The position numbers and the translations under genes are program-made. The notes beneath the pieces were generated by a model. It saw only the letters and a program-made list of their open reading frames with translations, was not told the origin of the DNA and did no database searches. From Candidatus Puniceispirillum sp. (lineage in GTDB: Bacteria; Pseudomonadota; Alphaproteobacteria; Puniceispirillales; Puniceispirillaceae): a stretch of 31,015 nucleotides of DNA. Location of the stretch: the NCBI GenBank assembly GCA_016780525.1, contig JADHLR010000004.1, positions 1 through 31,015 on the forward strand, in the 5' to 3' direction. The number at the start of each line of letters is the position of its first letter. Within the stretch, counting starts at the first letter, position 1. Positions 1 through 7,238 of the stretch are shown piece by piece.

Positions 1-224
1 TTGATCTGCGGTTGAACGAGCCACGCTATGCGTCGCTGCCGAACATTATGAAAGCCAAAAAGAAGCCACTTGATAGTCTGACGGTTGATGATCTGGGTGT
101 AGATATCACCCCGCGTCTGACCATTGTCAAAGTTGAAGAACCAGCCGCGCGTGAAGCCGGTATCAAGGTGGCCGACGTTAAAGAGCTTGTTGAAAAACTT
201 AAAAATGAAGCAAAGGTGATATAG
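1..224 (+). CDS. etfB: Electron transfer flavoprotein beta subunit, C-terminal end (5' partial)
   Basis: Only the last 74 codons lie in the window, in the frame that starts at base 3. The stretch LRLNEPRYASLPNIMKAKKK is the signature of the EtfB C-terminal part: the conserved NEPRYASLPNIMKAKKK segment lies just before the loop that docks on partner dehydrogenases. EtfB binds AMP and, with EtfA, carries electrons from acyl-CoA and related dehydrogenases to ETF-ubiquinone oxidoreductase. The gene ends two bases before etfA begins, and the pair is surely cotranscribed. The TTG at 12 is not a start; the frame is open to the left edge. Confidence 0.96.
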   Translation, partial: DLRLNEPRYASLPNIMKAKKKPLDSLTVDDLGVDITPRLTIVKVEEPAAREAGIKVADVKELVEKLKNEAKVI

Positions 225-226
225 CC

Positions 227-1159
227 ATGAGCATTCTTGTTTTTTGTGATCATGATAATGGTCAATTGGGGGCAGCAACATTGAATGCTGTAAGCGCCGC
301 CACACAGATTGGTGATGACATTCACCTGTTGGTGGCTGGTGACACCACCGGCACAATTGCCGCGCAGGCAGCAGCCATTGCCGGCGTCGCCAAAGTGCTG
401 GTGGCTGATGGCGCTGAATATGCCCACAGCCTGGCGGAAAATCTGGCGCCACTGATTTGTGACATGGCCAGCCAGTACAGCCACATTCTGGCACCGGCAA
501 CAACAACCGGCAAAAATATTATGCCGCGGGTGGCCGCGATTCTGGATGTCATGCAGATATCTGACATTATCAAAATTGAAGATGCCAACACATTCCAGCG
601 GCCGATTTACGCTGGCAACGCATTGTCAACTGTGCGGTCAGACGAAACTGTCAAGATCATCACCGTGCGCAGCACAGCCTTTGAAGCGGCCGCTGCCGAA
701 GGCGGATCAGCCGCCATCGAAACAATCGGTAATAACGGCGATGCGGGCTTGTCATCCTATGTCAAATCTGAACTGTCCAGTTCCGAACGCCCTGAATTGA
801 CCTCGGCACCGATTGTCATTTCCGGTGGGCGCGGCATGCAGGATGGGGCAAATTTCGCCATGCTTGAAAAAGTTGCTGATAAGCTGGGGGCGGCGGTTGG
901 TGCGTCGCGCGCCGCTGTTGATGCCGGCTTTGTGCCAAATGATTATCAGGTTGGTCAGACCGGCAAGGTTGTTGCTCCTGATCTGTATGTCGCGGTTGGC
1001 ATTTCCGGCGCGATTCAGCATCTGGCCGGGATGAAGGACAGCAAAGTGATCGTCGCCATCAACAAGGATGACGAAGCACCGATTTTCCAGGTGGCAGATT
1101 TTGGACTTGTCGCCGACCTGTTTGATGCTGTTCCAGAACTGGAAGATGAACTCGGCTAA
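227..1159 (+). CDS. etfA: Electron transfer flavoprotein alpha subunit
   Basis: The 310-residue product has the usual EtfA length. The N-terminal half (about 1-180) is the nucleotide-binding-like ETF domain, with the conserved stretch ATTTGKNIMPRVAA near residue 90. The C-terminal half is the FAD-binding domain: SGGRGMQDG near 200, then VGASRAAVDAGFVPNDYQVGQTGK and the VGISGAIQHLAGMKDS segment, which contact FAD. It forms a soluble heterodimer with EtfB that feeds electrons from beta-oxidation and amino-acid dehydrogenases to the quinone pool. The ATG at 227 follows the etfB stop by two bases, with AAGGTG about 9 bases upstream as ribosome site. The gene is closed by a hairpin terminator. The 3-hydroxybutyryl-CoA dehydrogenase gene often found after etfBA in relatives is not present. 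Confidence 0.97.
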   Translation: MSILVFCDHDNGQLGAATLNAVSAATQIGDDIHLLVAGDTTGTIAAQAAAIAGVAKVLVADGAEYAHSLAENLAPLICDMASQYSHILAPATTTGKNIMPRVAAILDVMQISDIIKIEDANTFQRPIYAGNALSTVRSDETVKIITVRSTAFEAAAAEGGSAAIETIGNNGDAGLSSYVKSELSSSERPELTSAPIVISGGRGMQDGANFAMLEKVADKLGAAVGASRAAVDAGFVPNDYQVGQTGKVVAPDLYVAVGISGAIQHLAGMKDSKVIVAINKDDEAPIFQVADFGLVADLFDAVPELEDELG

Positions 1160-1193
1160 ACCAGTGACCATTATGCGTTATAACTGAACGATT

Positions 1194-1223
1194 AAAGGCA
1201 GCATCACCACGCTGCCTTTTTTT
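1194..1223 (+). terminator. Rho-independent terminator after etfBA
   Basis: A perfect 9-bp stem, AAAGGCAGC (1194-1202) with GCTGCCTTT (1211-1219), encloses an 8-base loop and runs into seven T residues (1217-1223). It lies 34 bases after the etfA stop. The complementary strand has a shorter U-run, so weak action on the converging tlpA-like gene is possible. Confidence 0.85.
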
Positions 1224-1280
1224 ATGCGGCTATATCATCAAGCGGAGTCGCAAGCTTGGCGACAGCGAATCGCGCCGATG

Positions 1281-1883
1281 TCAGCCGCTTTGCGGCACCG
1301 CGCCATAAGCGCTGGCAAAATCGCGGATTTCGCGCAACATCGCCGCCTCATGCCATTCCCGCGGCCCGACATAAACCAGACAATGCTGCTGATCAGCCGA
1401 TAATAAAAAACTTGTTGGCAGACCAGCCACCCCCATTTCGCGCGACAATGCCGCCTTTGGGTCAAAACCAAAACGCGGTGCTGTCACGCCCCTCGATTGC
1501 AATACCGGCACGGCTTTTTGCCGGCCGCCACGATCAATCGAGATCAGCAACACATCAACCCCATCGGGGTGCAATTGTTCGGCTGCTTTTTGCAATGACG
1601 GCATCTCGGCGATACAAGGCGCGCACCAGCTGGCCCAGAAATTAATCAGCAGTGGACGCCCGCGCAGGGTCTGTAGCGTGAAAGATGCGTCATTTTCATC
1701 GGTTATCGCATGCGTCATCGGCGGGGCGGCACGCGCATCCGGCGAATTTGACGCTGCCAGCGCCGGAACCATAGCGAGACTGTGACAACTCGCCCAGGCA
1801 GCCAGACCAGCCGATAAAAACCGGCGCCGTGGATATTGTGCGGTTTTTGGCTGAAAATTCATCGAAAGCCGCGTATAAGACAT
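1281..1883 (-). CDS. Secreted TlpA-like thiol:disulfide oxidoreductase
   Basis: The product is a thioredoxin-fold protein of the TlpA/ResA type. The active site is FWASWCAPC (CXXC with A-P), followed by EMPSLQ; the cis-Pro loop reads GVAGLPTSFLL. These proteins act in the periplasm, commonly reducing cytochrome c or copper-site cysteines. The N-terminus carries RRRFL followed by a moderately hydrophobic stretch ending in PALAAS, which looks like a twin-arginine signal peptide rather than a plain Sec signal. I chose the ATG at 1883 (200 residues). An upstream ATG at 1910 would overlap argH, and a downstream ATG at 1862 would still keep the RRRFL motif. No start has a good ribosome site. The divergent arrangement with argH is common in Alphaproteobacteria. 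Confidence 0.88.
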   Translation of the reverse strand: MSYTRLSMNFQPKTAQYPRRRFLSAGLAAWASCHSLAMVPALAASNSPDARAAPPMTHAITDENDASFTLQTLRGRPLLINFWASWCAPCIAEMPSLQKAAEQLHPDGVDVLLISIDRGGRQKAVPVLQSRGVTAPRFGFDPKAALSREMGVAGLPTSFLLSADQQHCLVYVGPREWHEAAMLREIRDFASAYGAVPQSG

Positions 1884-1900
1884 GAGCCAGTCCCAATCAT

Positions 1901-3331
1901 ATGGTTGCAAAAATGACGAAACATGAACCTACATCAAATAAGGGTGCAAAATCCAGCATCTGGGGCGGTCGTTTTGCATCTGGCCCGTCGCAACTGATGC
2001 AGGATATCAATGCATCGATCAGCTATGATCAACGGCTGTACCGGCAGGATATTGCCGGATCAAAAGCGCATGCCACAATGCTGGCAGCGTGCGGCATCAT
2101 CACCGCCGCTGATTGTGAAGCCATCCATACAGGTCTGGCGCAGATTGCCAGCGAAATTGAACAAGGCGCATTTGCCTTTTCGGCAGCACTTGAAGATATT
2201 CATATGAACATCGAATCGCGGCTTGCCGAATTAATTGGCGAGCCAGCGCGACGGCTGCATACCGCACGCTCGCGCAATGATCAGGTGGCAACAGATTTTA
2301 AATTATGGGTGCGTGATGCGCTGGATGCTGTCGATCTTGCCCTTGCAGATATGCAGGCCGCACTTCTTGAAAAGGCAGAGACTTATGCCGACACCATTAT
2401 GCCGGGCTTTACCCATCTGCAAACAGCACAGCCAGTCACCTTCGGATTTCATCTTCTGGCCTATGTTGAAATGCTGGGGCGTGACCGCGGCCGGTTTGCC
2501 GATGCCCGCGCGCGGCTGAATGAAAGCCCGCTTGGGGCTGCCGCATTGGCCGGCACATCATTTCCGACAGACCGGCATATGACAGCCGCCGCGCTTGGCT
2601 TTGACCGGCCATCAGCGAATGCGATGGATGCGGTGTCTGATCGTGATTTTGCGCTGGAATTTCTGGCCGCTGCCGCCATCTGTGCGGTTCATCTGTCGCG
2701 CTTTGCCGAAGAATTGGTGATTTGGTCGTCAGACCGGTTTGGCTTTATCACCCTGTCCGACGCCTTTACCACCGGATCATCGATCATGCCGCAAAAGCGC
2801 AATCCGGATGCTGCCGAACTTGTCCGCGCCAAGCCTGGCAGGATTATCGGCGCGCTGAATGGCTTGTTGATTGTGCTGAAAGGTCTGCCGCTGGCTTATG
2901 GCAAGGATATGCAGGAAGACAAGGAAGGGGTGTTTGATGCGGCCGATTCGCTGGGCATCGCCATTGCCGCGACCACCGGCATGATTCGCGATATGACACC
3001 GCAGGCCGAGGCCATGCTGGCCGCCCTCTCCACGGGCTTTCCAACCGCCACTGATCTGGCCGATTATATGGTGCGCGAATTGGGCATGCCGTTCCGCGAA
3101 GCGCATCATGCCAGCGGCGCCATTGTTGCCGCTGCGGCCGCCAAAAATGTCGATATAGAGGCCCTGAGCCTGGCCGAATTACAGGCCATCGAACCGCGTA
3201 TCAAGCCCAACATTATCGGACAGCTTTCAGTCGCAAGTGCGGTGGCGGCACGCACCAGCTTTGGTGGCACCGCCCCGGATCAGGTGCGGGCACGTATTGC
3301 TGACGCGAAAAAACGGTTTGGTCTGGCGTAA
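1901..3331 (+). CDS. argH: Argininosuccinate lyase
   Basis: It catalyses the last step of arginine synthesis, argininosuccinate to arginine plus fumarate, as a cytosolic homotetramer. The 476-residue product has the fumarase/aspartase superfamily motifs in order: HTARSRNDQVATD at about 120-132, GFTHLQTAQP at about 169-178 (the H-T of the catalytic pair) and the signature loop TTGSSIMPQKRNPD at about 290-303. The start is uncertain: the ATG at 1901 or the ATG at 1913 (MTKHEP). Neither has a clear ribosome site, and both leave very little room for a promoter before the divergent thioredoxin gene. It heads an argH - lipoprotein - lysA series. Confidence 0.97.
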   Translation: MVAKMTKHEPTSNKGAKSSIWGGRFASGPSQLMQDINASISYDQRLYRQDIAGSKAHATMLAACGIITAADCEAIHTGLAQIASEIEQGAFAFSAALEDIHMNIESRLAELIGEPARRLHTARSRNDQVATDFKLWVRDALDAVDLALADMQAALLEKAETYADTIMPGFTHLQTAQPVTFGFHLLAYVEMLGRDRGRFADARARLNESPLGAAALAGTSFPTDRHMTAAALGFDRPSANAMDAVSDRDFALEFLAAAAICAVHLSRFAEELVIWSSDRFGFITLSDAFTTGSSIMPQKRNPDAAELVRAKPGRIIGALNGLLIVLKGLPLAYGKDMQEDKEGVFDAADSLGIAIAATTGMIRDMTPQAEAMLAALSTGFPTATDLADYMVRELGMPFREAHHASGAIVAAAAAKNVDIEALSLAELQAIEPRIKPNIIGQLSVASAVAARTSFGGTAPDQVRARIADAKKRFGLA

Positions 3332-3355
3332 ATGACCCAGATCATCCGCACCCAT

Positions 3356-3419
3356 CAACCCGTATGACCATCTACCCGTATGGCCATCAACCAGTATGAC
3401 CATAAACCAGTATGACGGG
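3356..3419 (+). repeat. Tandem array, four 16-bp units, after argH
   Basis: The units are CAACCCGTATGACCAT (3356-3371), CTACCCGTATGGCCAT (3372-3387), CAACCAGTATGACCAT (3388-3403) and AAACCAGTATGACGGG (3404-3419). The period is exactly 16 with no gaps. The array begins 24 bases after the argH stop and ends just before the ribosome site of the lipoprotein gene. There are no unique spacers, so it is not a CRISPR. Confidence 0.93.
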
Positions 3420-3438
3420 CAGCCAAGGAGACCGTAAC

Positions 3439-3564
3439 ATGCGAAGCAAAACTTTAATGGCCGGCCTGTGTGCCCTGCTTGTCATTGCCGGATTAACCGC
3501 CTGCGGCAAACGTGGCGACCCATATCGCCCCGCGGAAATTCCAACCCAGCAAACCAGCAGCTAA
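3439..3564 (+). CDS. lptM: Small LptM-like outer-membrane lipoprotein
   Basis: This 41-residue gene starts at ATG 3439 behind a strong ribosome site (AAGGAG at 3425-3430). The product has a short positively charged N-terminus (MRSK), a hydrophobic core and a lipobox LTAC with the lipidated cysteine at residue 22. The mature part is only 20 residues, CGKRGDPYRP followed by a Pro/Thr/Gln tail. The CGKRGDPYRP stretch matches the LptM (YifL) pattern CGxKGPLYxP; in Escherichia coli LptM helps oxidative maturation of the LptD/LptE translocon. The gene sits between argH and lysA, the usual place for this tiny lipoprotein in proteobacteria. The family assignment rests on size, lipobox, motif and neighbours; equivalence of function with E. 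coli LptM is inferred. Confidence 0.87.
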   Translation: MRSKTLMAGLCALLVIAGLTACGKRGDPYRPAEIPTQQTSS

Positions 3565-3618
3565 GCTGTCGCTGAAACCGTCATCAGCACCGCATCATCC
3601 GCATAAAGGATCTTTGAC

Positions 3619-4881
3619 ATGTCTGCATTCTTTCGCGATGCCCAGCATCATCTGACCATTGATGGCGTGCCACTCGATCGCCTGATGACAGAGTTTGGCA
3701 GCCCGCTTTATGTCTATTCCGGCGCCGGGTTGCAGCGCGCTTTTACCGCCTTTCAAACCGCCGTTGCGCCGGTTTCGGGCAAGCTGCATTTTGCCCTAAA
3801 GGCCAATTCCGCCCTCGGTGTAATTGCGCTTTTGGCGCGTTGCGGTGCCGGTGCTGATATTGTGTCGGCTGGCGAATTGGCACGCGCCCTTGCCGCTGGC
3901 ATTGCGGCAGGCGATATCGTCTTTTCCGGCGTTGGGAAAAGCGCCGCTGATATCCGCGCCGCGCTTGCCGCGGGCATCGGTCAGATCAATGCCGAATCGG
4001 CTGCCGAAGTGGCGCAAATCAGTGCCGTTGCTGCGGCCATGGGGGTTGTCGCGCCGGTTGCTTTGCGGGTCAATGTCGATGTCGATGCCGGCACCCACGC
4101 AAAAATTTCAACAGGCCAGCGCGACACCAAATTTGGCATTTCCACCAACCAACGCGAGGCCGCAACACTCTATGCGGAGCTTGCCGCCGACCCCCATATC
4201 AAACCGATGGGGCTGGCTGTCCATATTGGTTCGCAAATTTGTGATCTGGCGCCGTTTGAACGCGCCTATACGGCACTTTTAGATGTTGCCAACGGGTTGC
4301 GCGCCGAGGGGCTGGAAGTGCCATGCCTCGATCTTGGCGGCGGTGTTGGCGTCGATTACCAACAGGCTGGTGACACCGATTTCAGCGCCTATGGTGCGCT
4401 CGTCACGCGGCTGTTCAAAGACAGCGGCTTTCACCTTGGATTTGAGCCCGGCCGTGCCATCACGGCAAATAACGGCGCACTGCTGACCGAGGTTATTTAT
4501 GTCAAAGCAGGCGACAATAAGCGATTTGTCATTGTCGATGCGGCGATGAACGACCTGTTGCGCCCGACGCTGTATGAGGCGTATCACCCGATTGTCACAC
4601 TGGCCTCGCCACAACCAGCCATCGGCAAGGCCGATATCGTCGGGCCGGTATGTGAAACCGGTGACTATCTGGGGCTTGACCGGGATATGCCAGAACTGCG
4701 CGCAGGTGACCGATTGGCGGTATTATCGGCCGGCGCCTATGGCGCGGTGATGGCCTCGGCCTATAACACCCGACCACCGGCAGCCGAACTGCTGGTGCTT
4801 GACGGCACCGCCCATCTGTTGCGCCCGGCACGGTCTATCGACAGCTTGCTCGCCGAAGAAACCATACCAGTTTTTGACTAA
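3619..4881 (+). CDS. lysA: Diaminopimelate decarboxylase
   Basis: It is a PLP enzyme converting meso-diaminopimelate to lysine. The 420-residue length is typical. Visible motifs are FALKANS with the PLP lysine at residue 61, HIGSQ at 202-206, the phosphate-binding glycine run LDLGGGVGVDY at about 237-247, EPGRAI at 276-281, and CETGD at 345-349 with the catalytic cysteine from the neighbouring subunit. The C-terminal segment GAYGAVMASAYNTRP is also conserved. AAGGA about 10 bases before the ATG is the ribosome site. It lies 54 bases after the lipoprotein gene and ends 10 bases from the converging zinc-ribbon gene, with no clear terminator between them. Confidence 0.97.
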   Translation: MSAFFRDAQHHLTIDGVPLDRLMTEFGSPLYVYSGAGLQRAFTAFQTAVAPVSGKLHFALKANSALGVIALLARCGAGADIVSAGELARALAAGIAAGDIVFSGVGKSAADIRAALAAGIGQINAESAAEVAQISAVAAAMGVVAPVALRVNVDVDAGTHAKISTGQRDTKFGISTNQREAATLYAELAADPHIKPMGLAVHIGSQICDLAPFERAYTALLDVANGLRAEGLEVPCLDLGGGVGVDYQQAGDTDFSAYGALVTRLFKDSGFHLGFEPGRAITANNGALLTEVIYVKAGDNKRFVIVDAAMNDLLRPTLYEAYHPIVTLASPQPAIGKADIVGPVCETGDYLGLDRDMPELRAGDRLAVLSAGAYGAVMASAYNTRPPAAELLVLDGTAHLLRPARSIDSLLAEETIPVFD

Positions 4882-4891
4882 TGCCTAGCGC

Positions 4892-5542
4892 CTAACGATA
4901 CACCCGGTTGGCAAGCGGCGTCACCGTCACCTGCATTTCGGTATCGCCAGCAAATGCAAGCTGCACAAAAAAACCACTCTCCGCCTTGGCATTGATGATG
5001 TCATGATCCGGCGACAGGGTGATTTCATGCAGCACCGCACCATCTGCACCGCGCACCGTCACCCGCAGATCTGCCGCATGATTGCGCCACATGCCAATAT
5101 TGCGCAGGCCACCCGATAAGCGCATCGTATCGCCCGTATAGCTGGCATTCAGCCGGACCACCTGTAGCTGTGACAAAGCCGGCCGTATGGTCAGGCCAAT
5201 CGCGTTAAACCCATTGATCAGAAACGGCGCATAGGCCGTGATCGATCCGCGATGAAGGATCACACTGCTGAGCAGCGCCGCCGCAAGCAGCACCGCAAAA
5301 AACGGTTTCCACAGTGATTTGAGACGATTCTGCGCTACCGACAGGTCGGTGGCCGGCATCGATATTGATGTCGAGATTGATGTCGATACTGGTCTGGATA
5401 CGGGTATCGATATTAATGTCGATATTGGTGTCGCCGTCCAGATATGATGGCACATTGAACAACGCACGCTTTGCCCCTGCATCGAGATCAGTTTGCCATC
5501 CACCCGAAAAATCGTTGCACAATGCGGGCATGTCAGAAGCAT
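4892..5542 (-). CDS. MJ0042-type zinc-ribbon membrane protein
   Basis: The 216-residue product begins with a small zinc ribbon, CPHC at residues 5-8 and CSMC at 28-31, of the MJ0042/zinc-ribbon_5 kind found at the start of many alphaproteobacterial membrane proteins. A linker at residues 39-63 is a four-residue repeat with pattern (P/S/L)-(I/V)-S-(T/x), encoded by a 12-bp tandem array. One transmembrane helix follows at about 79-95. The C-terminal domain (about 110-216) is predicted extracytoplasmic and resembles the DUF3426 part of such proteins. The function is unknown. In relatives I recall this gene next to ftsE-ftsX; here a DUF218 gene follows directly on the other strand. A TATACT-like -10 for this gene lies at 5562-5567, but its -35 is weak. 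Confidence 0.8.
   Translation of the reverse strand: MLLTCPHCATIFRVDGKLISMQGQSVRCSMCHHIWTATPISTLISIPVSRPVSTSISTSISMPATDLSVAQNRLKSLWKPFFAVLLAAALLSSVILHRGSITAYAPFLINGFNAIGLTIRPALSQLQVVRLNASYTGDTMRLSGGLRNIGMWRNHAADLRVTVRGADGAVLHEITLSPDHDIINAKAESGFFVQLAFAGDTEMQVTVTPLANRVYR
5359..5430 (-). repeat. In-frame 12-bp tandem array in the zinc-ribbon gene
   Basis: There are six gapless 12-bp units on the plus strand: TCGATATTGATG, TCGAGATTGATG, TCGATACTGGTC, TGGATACGGGTA, TCGATATTAATG and TCGATATTGGTG. Each codes for four residues, giving the ISTL-ISIP-VSRP-VSTS-ISTS-ISMP linker between the zinc ribbon and the membrane helix. On the coding strand the array contains ACCCGTAT and ACCAGTAT, the same octamers found in the 16-bp array at 3356-3419. 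Confidence 0.93.
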
Positions 5543-5703
5543 GCAATCACCTTAGTAAATAAGTATAATCTAATTGAACCTAGCGTGATCAACCCGCAAT
5601 GCCAAATATCATTGTCAGTTGCGGGTAGAATCTGGATTTCCAGCTTGGTAAGCTGGGGCATAATTGACCAACATCTGCACGGTAATTTGCGGAACAGACA
5701 GCA

Positions 5704-6312
5704 ATGCGCACAACACAAAACACCAGACAAATAGGCCGGCCGGCGAAAGCTGTGGTCATTGGCTGTGCGATGCTGACCGCCATATTTATATCCGGTCTGC
5801 AATATTTTGTGTTGAATCTGCCCGACTATAAAGCCGCGCAAACCAAGCCAAGCGATGGCATTGTTGTGATCACCGGCGGCCAGCAACGTCTGGATGCCGG
5901 ACTGTCACTTCTGGCGAATGGGGCCGCGTCGAAATTATTAATTTCCGGGGTGGGCACCGGGTTAAGTAAGGCAATTCTGGCAAATGATCTGCAGCTCGAT
6001 CCGGCGCAACGCGATTTACTGATGTGCTGCGCCGAATTGGAATTTGCCGCAACTGATACGCGGGGCAATGCCCGTGCCGCACGCATATGGGCTGAAACCA
6101 ACAAGCTTTCATCGCTCTATCTGGTGACGGCGAATTACCATATGCCGCGGGCACGGCTGGCATTTGAACGTGAAATGCCGCATATCAATTTGCAATATTG
6201 GTCGGTCAGTCCGGATGATTTACGGCTGGCAAGCTGGTGGAAAGAGCCCGGGTTGGTCAGGCTTCTGGCACGCGAATATGCAAAATTTCTTGCCGAATTT
6301 ATCCGGCTGTAA
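5704..6312 (+). CDS. DUF218/YdcF-like membrane-anchored protein
   Basis: The 202-residue product has one N-terminal transmembrane helix (about 15-36) followed by a DUF218 domain. The typical landmarks are DGIVVITGGQQRLDAGLSLLANGAASKLLISG (an initial strand-GG-R-helix segment) and, later, SSLYLVTANYHMPRARLAFER. Family members (YdcF, SanA, ElyC) are linked to envelope integrity and peptidoglycan or lipid-carrier metabolism, but no reaction is assigned. The start ATG at 5704 has only a weak ribosome site. It is divergent from the zinc-ribbon gene across 161 bases in which I see no confident promoter, and convergent with tyrA across 17 bases. Confidence 0.85.
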   Translation: MRTTQNTRQIGRPAKAVVIGCAMLTAIFISGLQYFVLNLPDYKAAQTKPSDGIVVITGGQQRLDAGLSLLANGAASKLLISGVGTGLSKAILANDLQLDPAQRDLLMCCAELEFAATDTRGNARAARIWAETNKLSSLYLVTANYHMPRARLAFEREMPHINLQYWSVSPDDLRLASWWKEPGLVRLLAREYAKFLAEFIRL

Positions 6313-6329
6313 TCACCCGTTATGCGCGG

Positions 6330-7217
6330 TCAATCCTGCCCGGCGTCAATGATTGACCGGCGGATGTCACGTGTGCGCGAAAATAAATCTTCCAGCTTAT
6401 CGCCTTCCTGCCAGCGAATAGCACGTTGCAGATAGGACAAATCCTCGGAAAACCGTTGCAACATCTCCAGCACGGCCTCGTCATTATTCAGAAATACATC
6501 ACGCCACATCACCGGGTCTGACGCCGCGATCCGGGTAAAGTCGCGAAAACCCGAGGCGGAAAACCGGATGACGTCATTTTTCAACTGTTGTTCCAGATCA
6601 ACAGCCGTGCCGACAATCGTATAGGCAATCAAATGCGGCAAATGCGACGTCAGCGCCAGCACCTTATCATGATAGTCCGGTGCCATGCGCTCGACCACTG
6701 ATCCCAGCCCGGTGACAAATGCCTCAAATTGCAAAACCGCCGGTTTGGGTGCATCCAGCGGCAGCACAATCCAGTAACGGCCGTCAAATAAATCCACAAT
6801 CCCGGCCTGTGGCCCGGAATGTTCGGTACCGGCCAGCGGGTGCGACGGCAGCCAGATAATCGAATCGCTCAGATGCGGCGCCACATCGCGCAACACCGAT
6901 CGTTTGGTTGACCCGGTATCGGTCAACACCGCCCCCGGCTTCATCGATGGCACAATCATTTCGGCAACGGCGCCAACCACGCCAACCGGCACCGCCATTA
7001 TCACCAGATCGGCATCAACCACTGCCGCCGCGGCTGTCTCTGCCAATTCATCAACAAGACGCAAATCAGCAACATCAGCCATCGCGGCCGAATCGGCATC
7101 ATAACCGGCGATCACTGTCGTCAGTTCAGCCCGCCGCGCAGCTTTGGCAATCGATGCACCGATCAGCCCCATGCCAATAATTGCAATCTTGTTATAAATC
7201 ACCGCCATTTTGTCCAT
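6330..7217 (-). CDS. tyrA: Prephenate (or arogenate) dehydrogenase
   Basis: It performs the oxidative decarboxylation that leads from prephenate (or arogenate) to tyrosine. The 295-residue product has an N-terminal Rossmann fold with IAIIGMGLIGASIAKA (GxGxxG at 15-20), the STKRSVL and LPSHPLAGTEHSGP stretch with the catalytic His region, and an all-helical C-terminal dimerisation domain. No ACT domain is present, so feedback control by tyrosine would have to be by other means. Alphaproteobacterial members are often called TyrC or cyclohexadienyl dehydrogenase; the sequence alone does not fix substrate or NAD/NADP preference. It is the last gene of the minus-strand series, 21 bases after the chorismate mutase gene. 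The aminotransferase gene hisC, often between them in relatives, is missing. Confidence 0.94.
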   Translation of the reverse strand: MDKMAVIYNKIAIIGMGLIGASIAKAARRAELTTVIAGYDADSAAMADVADLRLVDELAETAAAAVVDADLVIMAVPVGVVGAVAEMIVPSMKPGAVLTDTGSTKRSVLRDVAPHLSDSIIWLPSHPLAGTEHSGPQAGIVDLFDGRYWIVLPLDAPKPAVLQFEAFVTGLGSVVERMAPDYHDKVLALTSHLPHLIAYTIVGTAVDLEQQLKNDVIRFSASGFRDFTRIAASDPVMWRDVFLNNDEAVLEMLQRFSEDLSYLQRAIRWQEGDKLEDLFSRTRDIRRSIIDAGQD

Positions 7218-7238
7218 ACCTGTCGTTGTGAGGCTGCG

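Noticed and set aside
3356..3419. CRISPR array
   Set aside because: Units are contiguous with no unique spacers and only 16 bases long, with no cas genes in the window. The same holds for the arrays at 15575, 20215 and 30474.
3565..3618. Lysine riboswitch before lysA
   Set aside because: Only 54 bases separate the lipoprotein gene from lysA, far too short for the aptamer.
5205..5546. Alternative 113-residue minus-strand frame with a DINID-type repeat
   Set aside because: It lacks the CPHC/CSMC zinc ribbon and membrane helix of the overlapping 216-residue frame. Its repeat is only the same 12-bp array read in another frame.
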